NCBI RefSeq assembly: GCF_034347425.1
Contig: NZ_CP133779.1
Span: 4,030,001-4,094,000, forward strand
DNA: 64,000 nt
DNA from: Undibacterium sp. CCC3.4
GTDB lineage: Bacteria; Pseudomonadota; Gammaproteobacteria; Burkholderiales; Burkholderiaceae_D
Direction of reading: 5' to 3'
Shown here: piece after piece, positions 28,853 to 39,674 of the stretch
How positions within the stretch are numbered: the stretch's first letter is position 1
Layout: every line of letters begins with the position of its first letter
Translations under genes and position numbers: made by a program
Notes under the pieces: model-generated
Databases searched by the model: none
Seen by the model: only the letters and a program-made list of their open reading frames with translations
Told to the model about the DNA's origin: nothing

Positions 28853-28952
28853 AGGAGTCTGTCGGACTTAGACAATCGAAGCGAAAAATCGCTTGAGCGA
28901 GGACAGATTTGGCTATTTTGCAGCCGATTACTCCTAAGCCCGACAGACTCCT
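28853..28952. repeat. 100-bp inverted-repeat element ending at the EamA gene stop
   Basis: The ends AGGAGTCTGTCGG and CCGACAGACTCCT match those at 16627-16695. The extra 31 bp lie in the middle. The right end touches the TAA stop of the leftward transporter gene (28954-28952). The gene lies on the opposite strand compared with envZ, but the stop is again at the element border. Confidence 0.8.
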
Positions 28953-29854
28953 TAGGCCAGTTTCCCCCGAAACAAAGCACTGACAGGCTGACGCAGCGAT
29001 TGTGCCAACAAGACGCCGGCCAGTGTCAGGGCTGAGCCGATCAAGTCGTAGCCATGCAAGTACTCGCCTAAAAATACGACGGCAATCAGCACCGTAAACA
29101 CCGGCAAAAGGTTCATTAACATGGTGGTGCGGGCCGGGCCGAGGCGTGCTACCCCTAACATCCAGAGAAACGGTGCCAGTACCGAGGCAGGTATGCCGGC
29201 AAACAAGACTAATGGCAAGCCAGCTCGGGTCAAGGGTGGCGCGCCTTGGATCAAGTAGTACGCTAATAATACCGGCAAGGCACAGCTGATTTGCATGAAT
29301 AAAGAATGCCAGAGTGGCAAGGAAATATTCCAACGCTTGAGTAACACGCTGTAGGCCGCATACGCAAAGCTGGCCAAGAGCATGAGCCCGTCGCCGACTG
29401 CGACACCACCGGAGAGCAAACTCAAGGGTGCTCCGGCACTCATCAAATAGATCAGTCCGGCCAGCGATAGCACGGCACCGAGCAAGGCACCAATGCTCAA
29501 GGCTTCACCGAGGAACAGCACACCGAGTGTCATTGCCAATACGGGCATGAGCGAAGCGACGATGCCCATATGGGTGGCGCTGGTGGTTGCGGCGGCGACG
29601 TAGGCTAAGCATTGGTAGAGCACCATGCCGAGCACGCCGAGGACAAAAAATTTCGGTAACAGCGGCCAGACTTGGCGACGCGCGCGCCACACCGGCACGC
29701 TGACGAAAAGCGACAGCAATACGGCCGCCAACAACCAACGATAAAATGAAATCGCGGCCGGATCAATGATGCCTGCGGCAAGTTTATTGACGTTCGTATT
29801 GATCGCCCAGATTAATACGGCGAGCAAAGGAAAGGCAATTTGTTTGAAGATCAT
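28952..29854 (-). CDS. EamA-family (DMT) transporter
   Basis: This roughly 300-residue inner-membrane protein has ten predicted membrane segments and two EamA repeats (first repeat around WAINTNVNKLAAGIIDPAAI and SFYRWLLAAVLL; second around GDGLMLLASFAYAAYSVLLK). Drug/metabolite transporters of this family export amino acids or metabolites; the substrate cannot be told. The ATG at 29854 begins the first membrane segment. A GTG-initiated extension to 29899 is unlikely. Its stop abuts a repeat element. Confidence 0.88.
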   Translation of the reverse strand: MIFKQIAFPLLAVLIWAINTNVNKLAAGIIDPAAISFYRWLLAAVLLSLFVSVPVWRARRQVWPLLPKFFVLGVLGMVLYQCLAYVAAATTSATHMGIVASLMPVLAMTLGVLFLGEALSIGALLGAVLSLAGLIYLMSAGAPLSLLSGGVAVGDGLMLLASFAYAAYSVLLKRWNISLPLWHSLFMQISCALPVLLAYYLIQGAPPLTRAGLPLVLFAGIPASVLAPFLWMLGVARLGPARTTMLMNLLPVFTVLIAVVFLGEYLHGYDLIGSALTLAGVLLAQSLRQPVSALFRGKLA

Positions 29855-29961
29855 CAGAGACACTTTCAGTACTTGAAGCGGGTTGGCATTGTCCCACACT
29901 CAAGGAGGCGCCGCATAATGCTTTTCGGAAACATTTCGGCAGTTGCACCGGCGGCCTCAGC

Positions 29962-30387
29962 TTACTTTGCTTGTTTTTCCACTGTTTCGCGATCGCGCTG
30001 CTCGGCCCGTAAGCGCCGCTGCAAGGCTTGCGCCTCAAAAGCAACCCGGTCGAGCACAGGCCGGTAGCGGCGACGATCGAGCTTGCTTTGCTTGAGACAA
30101 TTATTGACGAAGAACAGCTCATAACAATGGTGCTGCGTGTCGAGATACCAGGTCTGCAAGTTTTGCTGCAAACCTTGCGTTGCGAGTAAGGCCGCGGCTG
30201 CACCGGCGCTGTCGCTCAAGCTACCGGCCGGATAACGCACATCGAGCACGGCGACATCGGCGGCGATGGCAGCGAGGCGCCCAGCACCGCTGTCAGCCGC
30301 AGTAGCCGCGTTAACCTGCGAGGAAAAAACAAGAATTGAACTGCACAGCAACAAGCGCGACAATTTAAGGAAAGCAACAGGTTTCAT
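29962..30387 (-). CDS. Small secreted protein after zapE
   Basis: This 141-residue exported protein has a signal peptide (FLKLSRLLLCSSILVFSSQV, then NAATA). The mature part contains CYELFFVNNCLKQSKLDRRR, a two-cysteine motif I associate with a conserved burkholderial family of unknown function, and a long charged C-terminal helix (LQRRLRAEQRDRETVEKQAK). Its ATG shares a base with the zapE stop (TGATG), so translation is probably coupled to zapE. Confidence 0.7.
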   Translation of the reverse strand: MKPVAFLKLSRLLLCSSILVFSSQVNAATAADSGAGRLAAIAADVAVLDVRYPAGSLSDSAGAAAALLATQGLQQNLQTWYLDTQHHCYELFFVNNCLKQSKLDRRRYRPVLDRVAFEAQALQRRLRAEQRDRETVEKQAK

Positions 30388-31484
30388 CAAGCGATAGCAT
30401 CCGCAAGTTGGCGTTGATCGGTTTCCATATACTCTTTCGACTGCATTTCGATGATGCGCGAAACGGTACGATGGAATTCATTCGACAGTGTACCCTGAGT
30501 GTAGAGCAATTCGGGGGCGACGGCGGCCGACATGATGAGTTTGACCTTGTTATCGTAAAATACATCGATGAGCCAGGTGAAGCGCCGCGCTTCCGACGAC
30601 ATCGCCGCCGACATCGCCGGAATTTCCGACAAAATCACGGTATGGAAACGGCTGGCGATTTCGAGGTAATCATTTTGTGAGCGTGGCCCGCCGCACAAGG
30701 TATGAAAGTCGAACCAGATCACGCCACCGGCACGACGCAAAGACCGAATTTGCCGCCCTTCTATATCGACCTGCACATCTTCTTCTTTGGTATCGGCCAG
30801 ACGCTTGAAACTGTCGCGCAAAGATTTATCAGTGGCGGCACCGAGTGGCGTCAAGTAGGCATCGACTTGTTCGAGCGCACGCTTGCGGTAATCATTGCCG
30901 GAATCGACATTGAGTACGTCGAGCTGCTCCTTGAGCAAAGCAATGGTCGGCAACATGCGGTCGCGGTGTAAACCATCGGGATACAGGGTATCGGGCTGGT
31001 AATTCGAGGTCATCACGAAGGACACGCCATTCTCGAATAAGGCTCTGAGCAAGTTGTAGAGCAGCATGGCATCGGCGACGTCGGAGACATGAAATTCGTC
31101 AAAACAGATCAAGCGGTATTTTTTGGCGATGCGACGCGCGACTTCATCGAGCGGATCGGCAACACCTTTGAGTTCATCGAGCTGTCTATGCACGCTGCGC
31201 ATGAATTCATGAAAATGCAGGCGAGTTTTGCGCACCACCGGTACGACGGAATAAAAACTATCCATCAGAAACGATTTCCCGCGCCCGACTCCACCCCACA
31301 TATACACGCCGCGCGGCACTTCCGGTCGCGTGATCAAACGCGTCAGCTTATTCGCGCGCTTACCCTTGTAATGCACCCATTCCAGATAGGCGGTTTGCAA
31401 GCGATCGACTGCGCGCTGCTGAGCGGCATCCGCTTGAAAGCCGCGTTGACTGAGGGCGTCTTGGTAAAACTCTTGTACATCCAT
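30387..31484 (-). CDS. zapE: Cell-division ATPase ZapE (AFG1-like)
   Basis: This 365-residue AAA-type ATPase of the AFG1/ZapE family has Walker A GGVGRGKS at residues 64-71, Walker B LICFDEFHVSDVADAML at about 125-140, and the family C-terminus with RRFTWLIDVFYDNKVKLIMS. ZapE is reported to act on Z-ring stability during constriction in E. coli. The ATG at 31484 matches the family start (MDVQEFYQDALSQRGF); the longer frame adds 11 residues. It follows lpd in the same direction after a terminator. Confidence 0.94.
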   Translation of the reverse strand: MDVQEFYQDALSQRGFQADAAQQRAVDRLQTAYLEWVHYKGKRANKLTRLITRPEVPRGVYMWGGVGRGKSFLMDSFYSVVPVVRKTRLHFHEFMRSVHRQLDELKGVADPLDEVARRIAKKYRLICFDEFHVSDVADAMLLYNLLRALFENGVSFVMTSNYQPDTLYPDGLHRDRMLPTIALLKEQLDVLNVDSGNDYRKRALEQVDAYLTPLGAATDKSLRDSFKRLADTKEEDVQVDIEGRQIRSLRRAGGVIWFDFHTLCGGPRSQNDYLEIASRFHTVILSEIPAMSAAMSSEARRFTWLIDVFYDNKVKLIMSAAVAPELLYTQGTLSNEFHRTVSRIIEMQSKEYMETDQRQLADAIA

Positions 31485-31525
31485 AGCTGCTGTTCTCAAA
31501 CGTAATTCGTACAACAAAAAACCAA

Positions 31526-31562
31526 TAAAAAAATGGACGAGTCCACGACCCGTCCATTTTAA
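31526..31562 (-). terminator. Terminator after lpd
   Basis: On the minus strand AATGGACG and CGTCCATT form the stem with an 11-base loop, followed by a T-run. It lies about 30 bp after the lpd stop and separates it from zapE. Confidence 0.85.
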
Positions 31563-31588
31563 CCGACATCAACCAGTCCAGCGTGGTC

Positions 31589-33016
31589 TTAGAAGTTGAG
31601 CGAACGCTTATCGACCGCCAAGGCCGCTTCTTTGGTCGCTTCCGACAAAGAAGGGTGGGCATGACAGATGCGTGCGATATCTTCCGACGAAGCACGGAAT
31701 TCCATCGCCACAACGGCTTCGGCGATCAATTCCGATGCCATAGGGCCAACGATATGGACGCCGAGGATTTCATCGGTCGTCGCATCGGCCAAGAATTTCA
31801 CCATGCCTGAGGTGTCGCCGAGCGCGCGCGCACGGCCGTTGGCCATGAACGGGAAGGTACCGGCTTTGTAGGCCACGCCATCGGCCTTGAGTTGTTGTTC
31901 AGTACGACCAACCCAAGCGATTTCCGGCGACGTGTAGATGACCCAAGGAATCGTGTTGAAATTCACATGACCATGTTGGCCGGCGATACGTTCCGCCACG
32001 GCCACGCCCTCTTCTTCCGCCTTGTGCGCCAGCATAGGACCACGCACAACGTCACCGACGGCCCATACGCCTGGCAAATTGGTTTTGCAATCGCCATCGA
32101 CGTTGATGAAACCGCGTTCATCGAGCGCCAAACCGACACCAGCGCCATTAAGGCCGTTGGTATTCGGAGTACGACCGATGGAAATAATCAGTTTGTCGAA
32201 CACGGCTTTGTGCTCCACGCCCTTGTCATCGGTGTAATTGACGCTGACATCGTTGTCACCATTGACGATGGCAGCGATTTTAACGCCCAGATTGATCGTC
32301 AAGCCTTGCTTGACAAACAATTTATGCGCTTCCTTGGCGATCTGCTCATCAACCGCAGCCAAGAAGGTCGGCAAGGCTTCGAGTACCGTCACATCGGCAC
32401 CGAGACGACGCCAAACGCTGCCCATTTCGAGACCGATTACACCGGCACCGATAACGCCGAGTTTTTTCGGCACGGCAGCGATATTGAGTGCGCCTTCGTT
32501 GGAGAGCACATTGACTTCATCAAACGGTGTACCTGGCAAGGCGCGGGCATTCGAGCCCGTGGCCAGAATGATGTGTTTACCAGTGATGATTTCTTCGGTT
32601 TTGCCGGCGACTTTGATTTCGTAGCCGCCATCAACGGCTTGCACGAAGGAGCCATGACCGTGGAAGAAAGTGACTTTATTCTTTTTAAACAAAAACAAAA
32701 TACCATCATTGTTTTGTTTGACGATGGTGTTCTTGCGGCCTAACATTTTGGACACATCCATTGCCAAGCCTTCGAGCGCGATACCATGATCGGCAAAAGC
32801 GTGACCGGCATGGTCAAAATGTTCCGACGATTGCAACAGCGCTTTCGACGGGATGCAACCGACGTTGGTGCAAGTGCCGCCCGGTGCAGGGCCGCCCTTG
32901 TCATTACTCCAGGCATCGATACAAGCAGTCGAAAAGCCCAACTGCGCAGCGCGAATGGCGGCAATATACCCGCCAGGACCGCCGCCGATAACGACGACAT
33001 CAAATTGTTTACTCAT
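31589..33016 (-). CDS. lpd: Dihydrolipoyl dehydrogenase (E3)
   Basis: Lpd reoxidises the dihydrolipoyl groups of the 2-oxoglutarate dehydrogenase complex. The 475-residue flavoprotein has the FAD motif [20 protein letters not shown], redox-active Cys49 and Cys54 in [13 protein letters not shown], the NAD motif [13 protein letters not shown], and the C-terminal catalytic His-Glu region [16 protein letters not shown]. The start at 33016 fits the FAD motif; the open frame upstream is non-coding. It is the third enzyme gene of the odhA-odhB-lpd cluster. Confidence 0.97.
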   Translation of the reverse strand: MSKQFDVVVIGGGPGGYIAAIRAAQLGFSTACIDAWSNDKGGPAPGGTCTNVGCIPSKALLQSSEHFDHAGHAFADHGIALEGLAMDVSKMLGRKNTIVKQNNDGILFLFKKNKVTFFHGHGSFVQAVDGGYEIKVAGKTEEIITGKHIILATGSNARALPGTPFDEVNVLSNEGALNIAAVPKKLGVIGAGVIGLEMGSVWRRLGADVTVLEALPTFLAAVDEQIAKEAHKLFVKQGLTINLGVKIAAIVNGDNDVSVNYTDDKGVEHKAVFDKLIISIGRTPNTNGLNGAGVGLALDERGFINVDGDCKTNLPGVWAVGDVVRGPMLAHKAEEEGVAVAERIAGQHGHVNFNTIPWVIYTSPEIAWVGRTEQQLKADGVAYKAGTFPFMANGRARALGDTSGMVKFLADATTDEILGVHIVGPMASELIAEAVVAMEFRASSEDIARICHAHPSLSEATKEAALAVDKRSLNF

Positions 33017-33083
33017 GGAATGATCCTGATTTCTGTGTTTCAGTGTTTCAGTGTTTTTGAATGGCCAATGCTGCACCAGGCCT

Positions 33084-33410
33084 TCACTCTTGTTCCGGAA
33101 TAAAAATCCAGGCCAGCAGATAGGCCAGCACACCAGTGCCGAAGCAGAGCGCGAAAAAGACGAACAACAAGCGCCAAACCCAGGAATCGAGTTCGGTATA
33201 TTGACCAAGGCCGCCGCAAATACCCCCCAACCAGCGATCGCTACGCGAGCGCCGGAAGCGGTTGAACGACTGCACGGCACCAGGTGCCGCCTCACCGTCA
33301 GAGCGCTCAGCGGCGAGCAATTTTGCCTTGGCTTGCGCATACTCGGCATCCGACAGTGCACCACTCTGATGCAAACCATGCAAACGTTCGATTTCTTCGG
33401 CCAGTTTCAT
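33084..33410 (-). CDS. SHOCT plus PspC-domain membrane protein
   Basis: This 108-residue protein has an N-terminal SHOCT-like helix pair ([20 protein letters not shown]), a basic linker, and a PspC domain ([20 protein letters not shown]) with membrane segments to about residue 103. PspC proteins sense or respond to envelope stress. It lies between odhB and lpd on the same strand, 24 bp after odhB and 67 bp before lpd, so it is probably cotranscribed with the dehydrogenase genes. Confidence 0.85.
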   Translation of the reverse strand: MKLAEEIERLHGLHQSGALSDAEYAQAKAKLLAAERSDGEAAPGAVQSFNRFRRSRSDRWLGGICGGLGQYTELDSWVWRLLFVFFALCFGTGVLAYLLAWIFIPEQE

Positions 33411-33434
33411 GCTTGTTGTCCTTCCGCTTGCTAA

Positions 33435-34682
33435 TTACAGATCGAGCAACAGACGCGCTGGATCTTCCAGCGCATCTTTCATCGCTACCAATGCCAACAC
33501 TGCTTCGCGACCATCGATGATACGGTGATCATACGACATCGCCAGGTAATTCATCGGACGAATCACAATCTGACCGTTTTCAACCACGGCACGGTCTTTC
33601 GTCGCATGCACACCAAGAATAGCCGATTGTGGTGGGTTGATGATCGGTGTCGAGAGCATGGAACCGAAGGTACCACCATTGGAGATCGAGAAAGTACCGC
33701 CCGACAGATCGTCGAGTGTCAGCTTGCCGTCTTTGGCTTTGGTACCGAATTCGCCGATTTTCTTTTCGATTTCAGCAATCGTCATTTGATCCGCATTGCG
33801 CAAAATAGGCACGACCAAACCGCGTGGCGAACCGACTGCGATACCGATATCGAAATAACCGTGGTAGACGATGTCATTACCATCGACCGAGGCGTTGACG
33901 ATAGGGTATTTTTTCAATGCAGCAACGGCAGCCTTGACGAAGAAAGACATGAAACCAAGTTTCACACCATGTTCTTTTTCAAATTTGTCTTTGTACTTAT
34001 TGCGCAATTCCATGACCGGTGCCATGTTGACTTCATTGAATGTAGTCAAAATTGCATTGGTCGATTGCGATTGCACCAGACGTTCGGCGATACGGGCACG
34101 CAAACGGCTCATTGGCACACGCTCTTCCGGGCGGTCGCCGAGTTTAGCCGGTGCCGGCGCACTGACTTGTTGCAGTGCCGGTTTGCTGGCCACTGCTGCG
34201 GCCAGAGGTGCCACAACTGGTGCGGCTTTCGCTGCGACCGCGCCCAAGGCATCGCCTTTGGTAACGCGACCATCTTTACCGGAACCATCAACTTGGCCGG
34301 CCGACAAACCGTTTTCTGCCAAAATTTTAGCGGCAGCAGGCATGGCGATGCCAGCGGCTGATTTCGCGTCCGGGCTAGTCGCAGCAGCGGCAGCAACGTG
34401 CGGTGCAGCCGAAACTTCCATCGGGCTGACTTTAACTGTGCCATCGGTATCGATGATGGCGATGATTTCGCCAGCGACGACGGTACTGCCATCGCCGCGA
34501 ATGATTTGGGTGATCACGCCAGCGCTCGGCGCAGGCAATTCCAGTACCACTTTATCGGTTTCGACGTCGACCAGATTTTCATCACGGGTGACGGCTTCGC
34601 CGATTTTTTTATGCCATACCAACAGCGTCGCTTCGGCGACAGATTCAGATAACTGCGGTACTTTAACTTCGATAATTGCCAT
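33435..34682 (-). CDS. odhB: 2-oxoglutarate dehydrogenase E2 (dihydrolipoyl succinyltransferase)
   Basis: OdhB (SucB) transfers the succinyl group to CoA. The 415-residue protein has one lipoyl domain with Lys44 in [12 protein letters not shown], an alanine-rich linker, an E3-binding domain ([20 protein letters not shown]), a second linker, and the acyltransferase domain ending in the catalytic [20 protein letters not shown] 34682 follows GGAG and matches the family start. It lies 64 bp after odhA. Confidence 0.97.
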   Translation of the reverse strand: MAIIEVKVPQLSESVAEATLLVWHKKIGEAVTRDENLVDVETDKVVLELPAPSAGVITQIIRGDGSTVVAGEIIAIIDTDGTVKVSPMEVSAAPHVAAAAATSPDAKSAAGIAMPAAAKILAENGLSAGQVDGSGKDGRVTKGDALGAVAAKAAPVVAPLAAAVASKPALQQVSAPAPAKLGDRPEERVPMSRLRARIAERLVQSQSTNAILTTFNEVNMAPVMELRNKYKDKFEKEHGVKLGFMSFFVKAAVAALKKYPIVNASVDGNDIVYHGYFDIGIAVGSPRGLVVPILRNADQMTIAEIEKKIGEFGTKAKDGKLTLDDLSGGTFSISNGGTFGSMLSTPIINPPQSAILGVHATKDRAVVENGQIVIRPMNYLAMSYDHRIIDGREAVLALVAMKDALEDPARLLLDL

Positions 34683-34746
34683 TTTTTTTACTCTCCGATT
34701 CGGGTAGCCAAATGCTGCGACAAGTATTTGCCGCAGCATTGCGTCA

Positions 34747-37602
34747 TTATTTAGTCAGGACAAAGCCTTTAAGCTTGGAAAAAGCCGTTTCCAGCAATGC
34801 TTTTTGTTGCGCATAGTGTTTGTCGTAGTAACCGACAGCAGGTGATGCGCTGGCAGGACGACCGGCGTAAGCCAATTTTTGGCCGTCTTCCATGCTTTCA
34901 AAAATATTGTGTTGGATCTGGAACCATGGGCCCTGATTTTGCGGCTCATCCTGCGCCCAGACCAATTCTGTCATGGCCGGGAATTTTTTCAATTCAGCCA
35001 CGAAGCTCTTGTGCGGGAATGGATACAACTGCTCGACACGAATGATGGCGGTATCAGTCTGCGCGCGTTCTTTGCGTGCATTGACCAGATCGTAATAGAC
35101 CTTGCCCGAGCAAGCGATGACACGTTTGACTTTATGCGCATCAATTTTTTCGTCGACTTCACCGATGACAGTATGGAAGCTGCCTTTCGCTAATTCCGAC
35201 AAAGGCGAACCGGCATCTTTATTACGCAACAAAGATTTCGGCGTCATGATCACCAGTGGCTTACGGAACTGACGAATCATTTGGCGACGCAACAGATGGA
35301 AGATTTGCGCAGCCGAAGTCGGTTGCACTACTTGCATGTTGTTGTCTGCGCACAATTGCAGGAAACGCTCAGGACGTGCCGACGAGTGTTCCGGACCTTG
35401 ACCTTCATAACCATGCGGCAACATCATCACCAAGCCCGAAGCACGGCCCCATTTGACTTCGCCGGAGCTGATAAATTGGTCGATAACCACTTGCGCGCCA
35501 TTGGCGAAATCGCCGAACTGGGCTTCCCAAATGGTCAGCGTATTCGGCTCGGCCGTTGAGTAACCATATTCAAACGCCAGCACCGCTTCTTCGGATAAGA
35601 CTGAATCGATGACGGTGAATGGTGCTTGACTGTCAGAGACGTTTTGCAAAGGAATGTAAGTACCGGAATCCCAACGCTCACGTTTTTGATCATGCAACAC
35701 AGCATGACGATGAACGAAGGTACCGCGGCCAGCATCTTGCCCGGTCAAACGGATGGCATAACCGGACGAGACCAAGGAAGCGTAAGACAAATGCTCGCCC
35801 ATACCCCAATCGAGATTCATTTCGCCACGACCCATGGCAGCGCGGTCACCCAGCACTTTTTCGACCAAACTATGCGGCTTGAAACCTTCCGGTACGACCG
35901 TGATGCGCTCGGCCAAACGTTTCAGTTCCGACAGCGGCACGGCGGTATCGGCTGCATCAGTCCATTTACGGTTGAGGAAAGGAATCCAATCGACCGCATA
36001 TTTATTTTTGAAGTTAGAAATAACCGGATCATGCGTATGCTTACCAGCATCCATGGCATCGCGGAATTCCTTAACCATGGCGTCGCCGCCATCAGCTGGA
36101 ATGGTTCCCTGAGCCGACAATTTGTCGGCGTACATTTTACGGGTACCCGGATGTTGCGCGATTTTTTTATACATCAGCGGCTGAGTCAGCGCTGGGGTAT
36201 CTTGCTCATTGTGACCAAGCTTACGGAAGCAAATGATATCGACGACGACATCTTTTTTGAATTCGGTACGGTAGTCGAGCGCAATTTGAGTTGCCAACAC
36301 CACGGCTTCAGGATCATCTGCATTGACGTGCAAGACAGGTGCTTCGATCATTTTCACAACGTCCGAGCAATACAAAGTCGAACGCGAATCGCGTGGATCA
36401 GAGGTGGTAAAACCGATCTGATTGTTGATCACGATATGCATCGTGCCGCCCGTACCATAACCACGGGTCTGCGCCAGGTTCAAGGTTTCCATCACCACAC
36501 CTTGGCCGGCAAACGCCGCATCGCCATGCACGAGGATAGGCAAGACTTCGGAACCGTCTTTATCGCCACGGCGATCCATACGCGCCTTGACCGAACCTTC
36601 AACCACAGGGTTGACGATTTCCAGATGCGAGGGATTGAAAGCCAGCGACAGATGGACCGGACCGCCTGGGGTCGTCACATCGGAAGAGAAACCTTGGTGA
36701 TATTTAACGTCGCCGGCAGGCAAATCGTCGCCGTGCTTGCCTTCAAATTCAGCAAACAAATCTTGCGGCATTTTACCGAGGGTATTGACCAGTACATTCA
36801 GACGACCGCGATGGGCCATGCCGATCACGATTTCTTGTACGCCACTCTCACCGGCACGTTGAATGGTTTCATCCATCGAGGCGATGAAACTTTCTCCGCC
36901 TTCGAGCGAGAAACGTTTCTGACCGACATAACGTGTATGCAAGTAACGCTCCAAGCCTTCGGCCGCGGTCAAGCGATCGAGAATGTGTTTTTTCTTTTCT
37001 GCAGTAAACGTTGGCGTCGAACGGATCGATTCCAATTTTTGTTGCAACCAGCGTTTTTCGACCGGATCGCTGATGTACATGAATTCAGCGCCTATCGAAC
37101 GGCAATAGGTGTCGCGCAAGGAATTGAGCAAGTCGCGCAAAGACGATGTTTCAGTACCGAAATAGGTATTGCTGATGTTGAACTGGAGATCCATGTCCGC
37201 ATCAGTGAAGCCATAGAAGCTCGGTTCGAGTTCAGGCAAATTGGGACGTTCTTGGCGCTGCAAAGGGTCAAGGTTGGCCCAGTGGCTGCCGAGGAAGCGG
37301 TAGGCGGCGATCAGTTGTTGAGCTGCAACACGTTTGCGACCCATATCGGAATCGGCAGTGGAGTTGACTGTGCGAACCGCACCTTGTTTGGCGCGTTCGG
37401 CAAACGAAGCGATTACCGGAGCATGGGCAACGTCAGGCTTGGAAGAGCCATCACCGGCTGGCACATTTTGCATCGCATCAAAATACGAGCGCCAGTTATC
37501 TGGAACGGAACCAGGGTTATTGAGGTAGGCCTCATACAATTCTTCTACGTACGGCGCATTGCCGCCGAACAAGTACGAGTTAGCGTTATATTGTTGCATC
37601 AT
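34747..37602 (-). CDS. odhA: 2-oxoglutarate dehydrogenase E1
   Basis: OdhA (SucA) is the thiamine-diphosphate-dependent decarboxylase of the complex. The protein is 951 residues from the ATG at 37602, with the E1 N-terminal segment ([20 protein letters not shown]), [40 protein letters not shown], and the transketolase-like C-terminal half ([20 protein letters not shown]). AGGTGA five bases upstream decides this start; a GTG at 37611 is less likely. The leader carries a sucA-type RNA structure. Confidence 0.96.
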   Translation of the reverse strand: MMQQYNANSYLFGGNAPYVEELYEAYLNNPGSVPDNWRSYFDAMQNVPAGDGSSKPDVAHAPVIASFAERAKQGAVRTVNSTADSDMGRKRVAAQQLIAAYRFLGSHWANLDPLQRQERPNLPELEPSFYGFTDADMDLQFNISNTYFGTETSSLRDLLNSLRDTYCRSIGAEFMYISDPVEKRWLQQKLESIRSTPTFTAEKKKHILDRLTAAEGLERYLHTRYVGQKRFSLEGGESFIASMDETIQRAGESGVQEIVIGMAHRGRLNVLVNTLGKMPQDLFAEFEGKHGDDLPAGDVKYHQGFSSDVTTPGGPVHLSLAFNPSHLEIVNPVVEGSVKARMDRRGDKDGSEVLPILVHGDAAFAGQGVVMETLNLAQTRGYGTGGTMHIVINNQIGFTTSDPRDSRSTLYCSDVVKMIEAPVLHVNADDPEAVVLATQIALDYRTEFKKDVVVDIICFRKLGHNEQDTPALTQPLMYKKIAQHPGTRKMYADKLSAQGTIPADGGDAMVKEFRDAMDAGKHTHDPVISNFKNKYAVDWIPFLNRKWTDAADTAVPLSELKRLAERITVVPEGFKPHSLVEKVLGDRAAMGRGEMNLDWGMGEHLSYASLVSSGYAIRLTGQDAGRGTFVHRHAVLHDQKRERWDSGTYIPLQNVSDSQAPFTVIDSVLSEEAVLAFEYGYSTAEPNTLTIWEAQFGDFANGAQVVIDQFISSGEVKWGRASGLVMMLPHGYEGQGPEHSSARPERFLQLCADNNMQVVQPTSAAQIFHLLRRQMIRQFRKPLVIMTPKSLLRNKDAGSPLSELAKGSFHTVIGEVDEKIDAHKVKRVIACSGKVYYDLVNARKERAQTDTAIIRVEQLYPFPHKSFVAELKKFPAMTELVWAQDEPQNQGPWFQIQHNIFESMEDGQKLAYAGRPASASPAVGYYDKHYAQQKALLETAFSKLKGFVLTK

Positions 37603-37680
37603 CTTGCTCACCTTTCTTCGCGTTTCGCGAGATTAGCGGGTTAATCTAACCTTCCGCGACACGGCCTGACCGGTTAGCGG
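37603..37680 (-). ncRNA. sucA RNA motif (candidate cis-regulatory leader)
   Basis: The odhA leader contains, on the minus strand, CTAACC pairing with GGTTAG across a 21-base loop. The flanking CCGC can alternatively pair with GCGG inside that loop. A further short stem, CGCG-AAA-CGCG, lies just before the AGGTGA ribosome site. The sucA motif is a known structured RNA in Burkholderiales leaders of sucA/odhA. The assignment is from position and pairing, not from a covariance search. Confidence 0.6.
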
Positions 37681-37832
37681 ATTGCACATCAAGTTGTGGG
37701 GAAGGGCTGGTTTCAAACTATTCTCTTCAGAGTCAAAACAGGTGCAACAAAGACTGATTTTTTTGATTCTAAACAAAAACACATCTAAAATTTACTTTCG
37801 AGCGCAAGCATAGCATATTTTTTTCTATAAAG

Positions 37833-37863
37833 AAAAAGCGCGTCACAGCGACGCGCTTTTTTT
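37833..37863 (-). terminator. Terminator after gltA
   Basis: AAAAAGCGCGTC and its complement form a strong stem with a five-base loop, with A/T runs on both sides, so it may work in both directions. It lies 28 bp after the gltA stop. Confidence 0.85.
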
Positions 37864-37890
37864 AATGTTGCACTGCAGCTAGATCGGCGC

Positions 37891-39195
37891 TTAACGCTTG
37901 TCTATTGCCGGTACATCGCGTTTTGGCGCGCCGACAAACAATTGACGTGGACGGCCGATTTTTTGCTCTGGATCAGAAATCATTTCTTTCCACTGAGCAA
38001 TCCAACCTACGGTGCGTGCCAGCGCAAAAATGCCGGTAAACAAAGAAGTCGGGATGCCAAGAGCGCGCTGTACGATACCTGAGTAGAAATCGACGTTAGG
38101 ATAGAGCTTGCGGCTGACGAAATAATCATCTTCCAACGCAATTTTCTCCAAAGCCATGGCCAATTTAAACAGTGGATCATCTTGCAGACCGAGTTCTTGC
38201 AATACTTCGTAGCAAGTTTCACGCATCAACTTGGCGCGCGGATCGTAGTTTTTGTAAACACGGTGACCGAAGCCCATCAATTTGACACTGGAATTCTTGT
38301 CTTTCACCTGGGCGATGAATTCAGCAATATTGTCAACGCTGCCGATTTCTTCGAGCATGCTCAAGGCTGCTTCATTGGCGCCGCCATGTGCCGGACCCCA
38401 CAAACAAGCAATACCTGCGGCGATACAAGCAAACGGATTGGCACCCGAAGAGCCGGCCAGACGGACGGTGGAAGTCGACGCATTCTGCTCATGATCAGCA
38501 TGCAAGATCAAGATACGATCCAAGGCGCGTACCAGTACTGGATTGACTTTGTACTCTTCACAGGGAGTCGAGAACATCATGTGCATGAAGTTCGCGCTGT
38601 ACGACAGGTCATTGCGTGGATACACGAATGGTTGACCGATCGAGTATTTATACGCCATCGCTACCAAGGTTGGCATTTTGGCTATCAAACGAATCGCCGA
38701 GACTTCACGGTGACGCGGATTGTTGATATCGAGCGAATCATGGTAGAACGATGCCAAGGCACCGACGGTACCGACGAGTACCGACATCGGATGGGCATCC
38801 CGACGGAAACCGCGGAAGAAAAATTGCATTTGTTCATGAACCATCGTGTGGTTCGTGACTGTCGCAACAAATTCGTCTTTTTCTTTCGCGTTTGGCAATT
38901 CGCCATTCAACAGCAGGAAGCAGGTTTCGAGGAAATCGCCGCCGTTTTCTGCCAATTGTTCGATAGGATAGCCGCGATACAGCAACTCGCCTTTATCGCC
39001 ATCGATGTAGGTGATCGAGGAATTACATGCCGCAGTCGACATGAAACCGGGATCATAGGTAAACATGCCGGTCGTTGCATACAATTTACGAATGTCGATG
39101 ACATCAGGACCGATGGTACCCTTGTAAATTGGCATATCCAATGATGGCGTGCCATCAGAGAATGACAGGGTTGCTTTAGCTTCAGAATTAGTCAT
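37891..39195 (-). CDS. gltA: Citrate synthase
   Basis: GltA condenses oxaloacetate and acetyl-CoA to citrate. The 434-residue type II enzyme has the catalytic regions [20 protein letters not shown] and [30 protein letters not shown], and the C-terminal Asp region [24 protein letters not shown] precedes the start. It is the last gene of the sdhCDAB-sdhE-gltA run, 92 bp after sdhE, and has its own terminator. Confidence 0.98.
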   Translation of the reverse strand: MTNSEAKATLSFSDGTPSLDMPIYKGTIGPDVIDIRKLYATTGMFTYDPGFMSTAACNSSITYIDGDKGELLYRGYPIEQLAENGGDFLETCFLLLNGELPNAKEKDEFVATVTNHTMVHEQMQFFFRGFRRDAHPMSVLVGTVGALASFYHDSLDINNPRHREVSAIRLIAKMPTLVAMAYKYSIGQPFVYPRNDLSYSANFMHMMFSTPCEEYKVNPVLVRALDRILILHADHEQNASTSTVRLAGSSGANPFACIAAGIACLWGPAHGGANEAALSMLEEIGSVDNIAEFIAQVKDKNSSVKLMGFGHRVYKNYDPRAKLMRETCYEVLQELGLQDDPLFKLAMALEKIALEDDYFVSRKLYPNVDFYSGIVQRALGIPTSLFTGIFALARTVGWIAQWKEMISDPEQKIGRPRQLFVGAPKRDVPAIDKR

Positions 39196-39287
39196 GGCTC
39201 TTCCTTCAAATCAGAGGTGAGTCGTTAATCAAAAAAACACAAATAAAATCTTTTGGAAAGCGCGGATTGCCTCCGCACTTCCATTCT

Positions 39288-39569
39288 TCAGGCAAGGCGC
39301 AAGCGGGCTATCAGAGCATGGATATGAGGCAAATCCACTTCTGCTTCCGGCTCTTTCTTTGCCATGATCAAGTCCATCAACACATTGTCCGACAAATCCA
39401 TCAAACGGCTGAACGCATCCACTTCCTCATCATTGAGCTCGGCCTCGTATTGATCGAGAAAGCGCGTCAGTATCAGGTCATTTTCCAGCAAACCGCGCCG
39501 TGCACGCCAGCGCAGACGGGCACGTTTGACAGGATCACTTTGATGGGAATCGCTTGCAATTTCAGACAT
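39288..39569 (-). CDS. sdhE: Succinate dehydrogenase flavinylation factor SdhE
   Basis: This 93-residue SdhE/YgfY protein promotes covalent attachment of FAD to SdhA. The motif RRGLLENDLIL corresponds to the conserved RRGM-E-D stretch, with Leu for Met and Asn in the position before Asp. FLDQYEAELNDEEVDAFSRL and DLSDNVLMDLI follow. It lies between sdhB and gltA, its normal burkholderial position, 105 bp after sdhB behind a hairpin. Confidence 0.93.
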   Translation of the reverse strand: MSEIASDSHQSDPVKRARLRWRARRGLLENDLILTRFLDQYEAELNDEEVDAFSRLMDLSDNVLMDLIMAKKEPEAEVDLPHIHALIARLRLA

Positions 39570-39592
39570 GTTGTTTTTCTCTCTATGTATTC

Positions 39593-39630
39593 CATTTCAT
39601 GCAGCTCTTGAGTAAAAACTGCATGAAATG
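39593..39630. repeat. Perfect hairpin between sdhB and sdhE
   Basis: CATTTCATGCAG (39593-39604) and CTGCATGAAATG (39619-39630) are perfect 12-bp inverted repeats with a 14-base loop. There is no T-run on the minus strand, so RNA processing or stability control is more likely than termination. Confidence 0.65.
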
Positions 39631-39674
39631 AAAGCGCGCCAACCAGGCCACGCTCTCACTGAAAGGTGCGACGC

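Noticed and set aside
28518..29333. 271-codon frame across the antitoxin and the 100-bp repeat
   Set aside because: It runs through a repeat element, a promoter and out of frame of two supported genes; its product has no family features.
35626..37644. 672-codon open frame on the plus strand opposite odhA
   Set aside because: It is antisense to a full-length conserved enzyme and its product resembles nothing I know. It arises from codon bias on the opposite strand. The same holds for the long frames opposite sdhA (40684-42096) and acnA (47181-48338).
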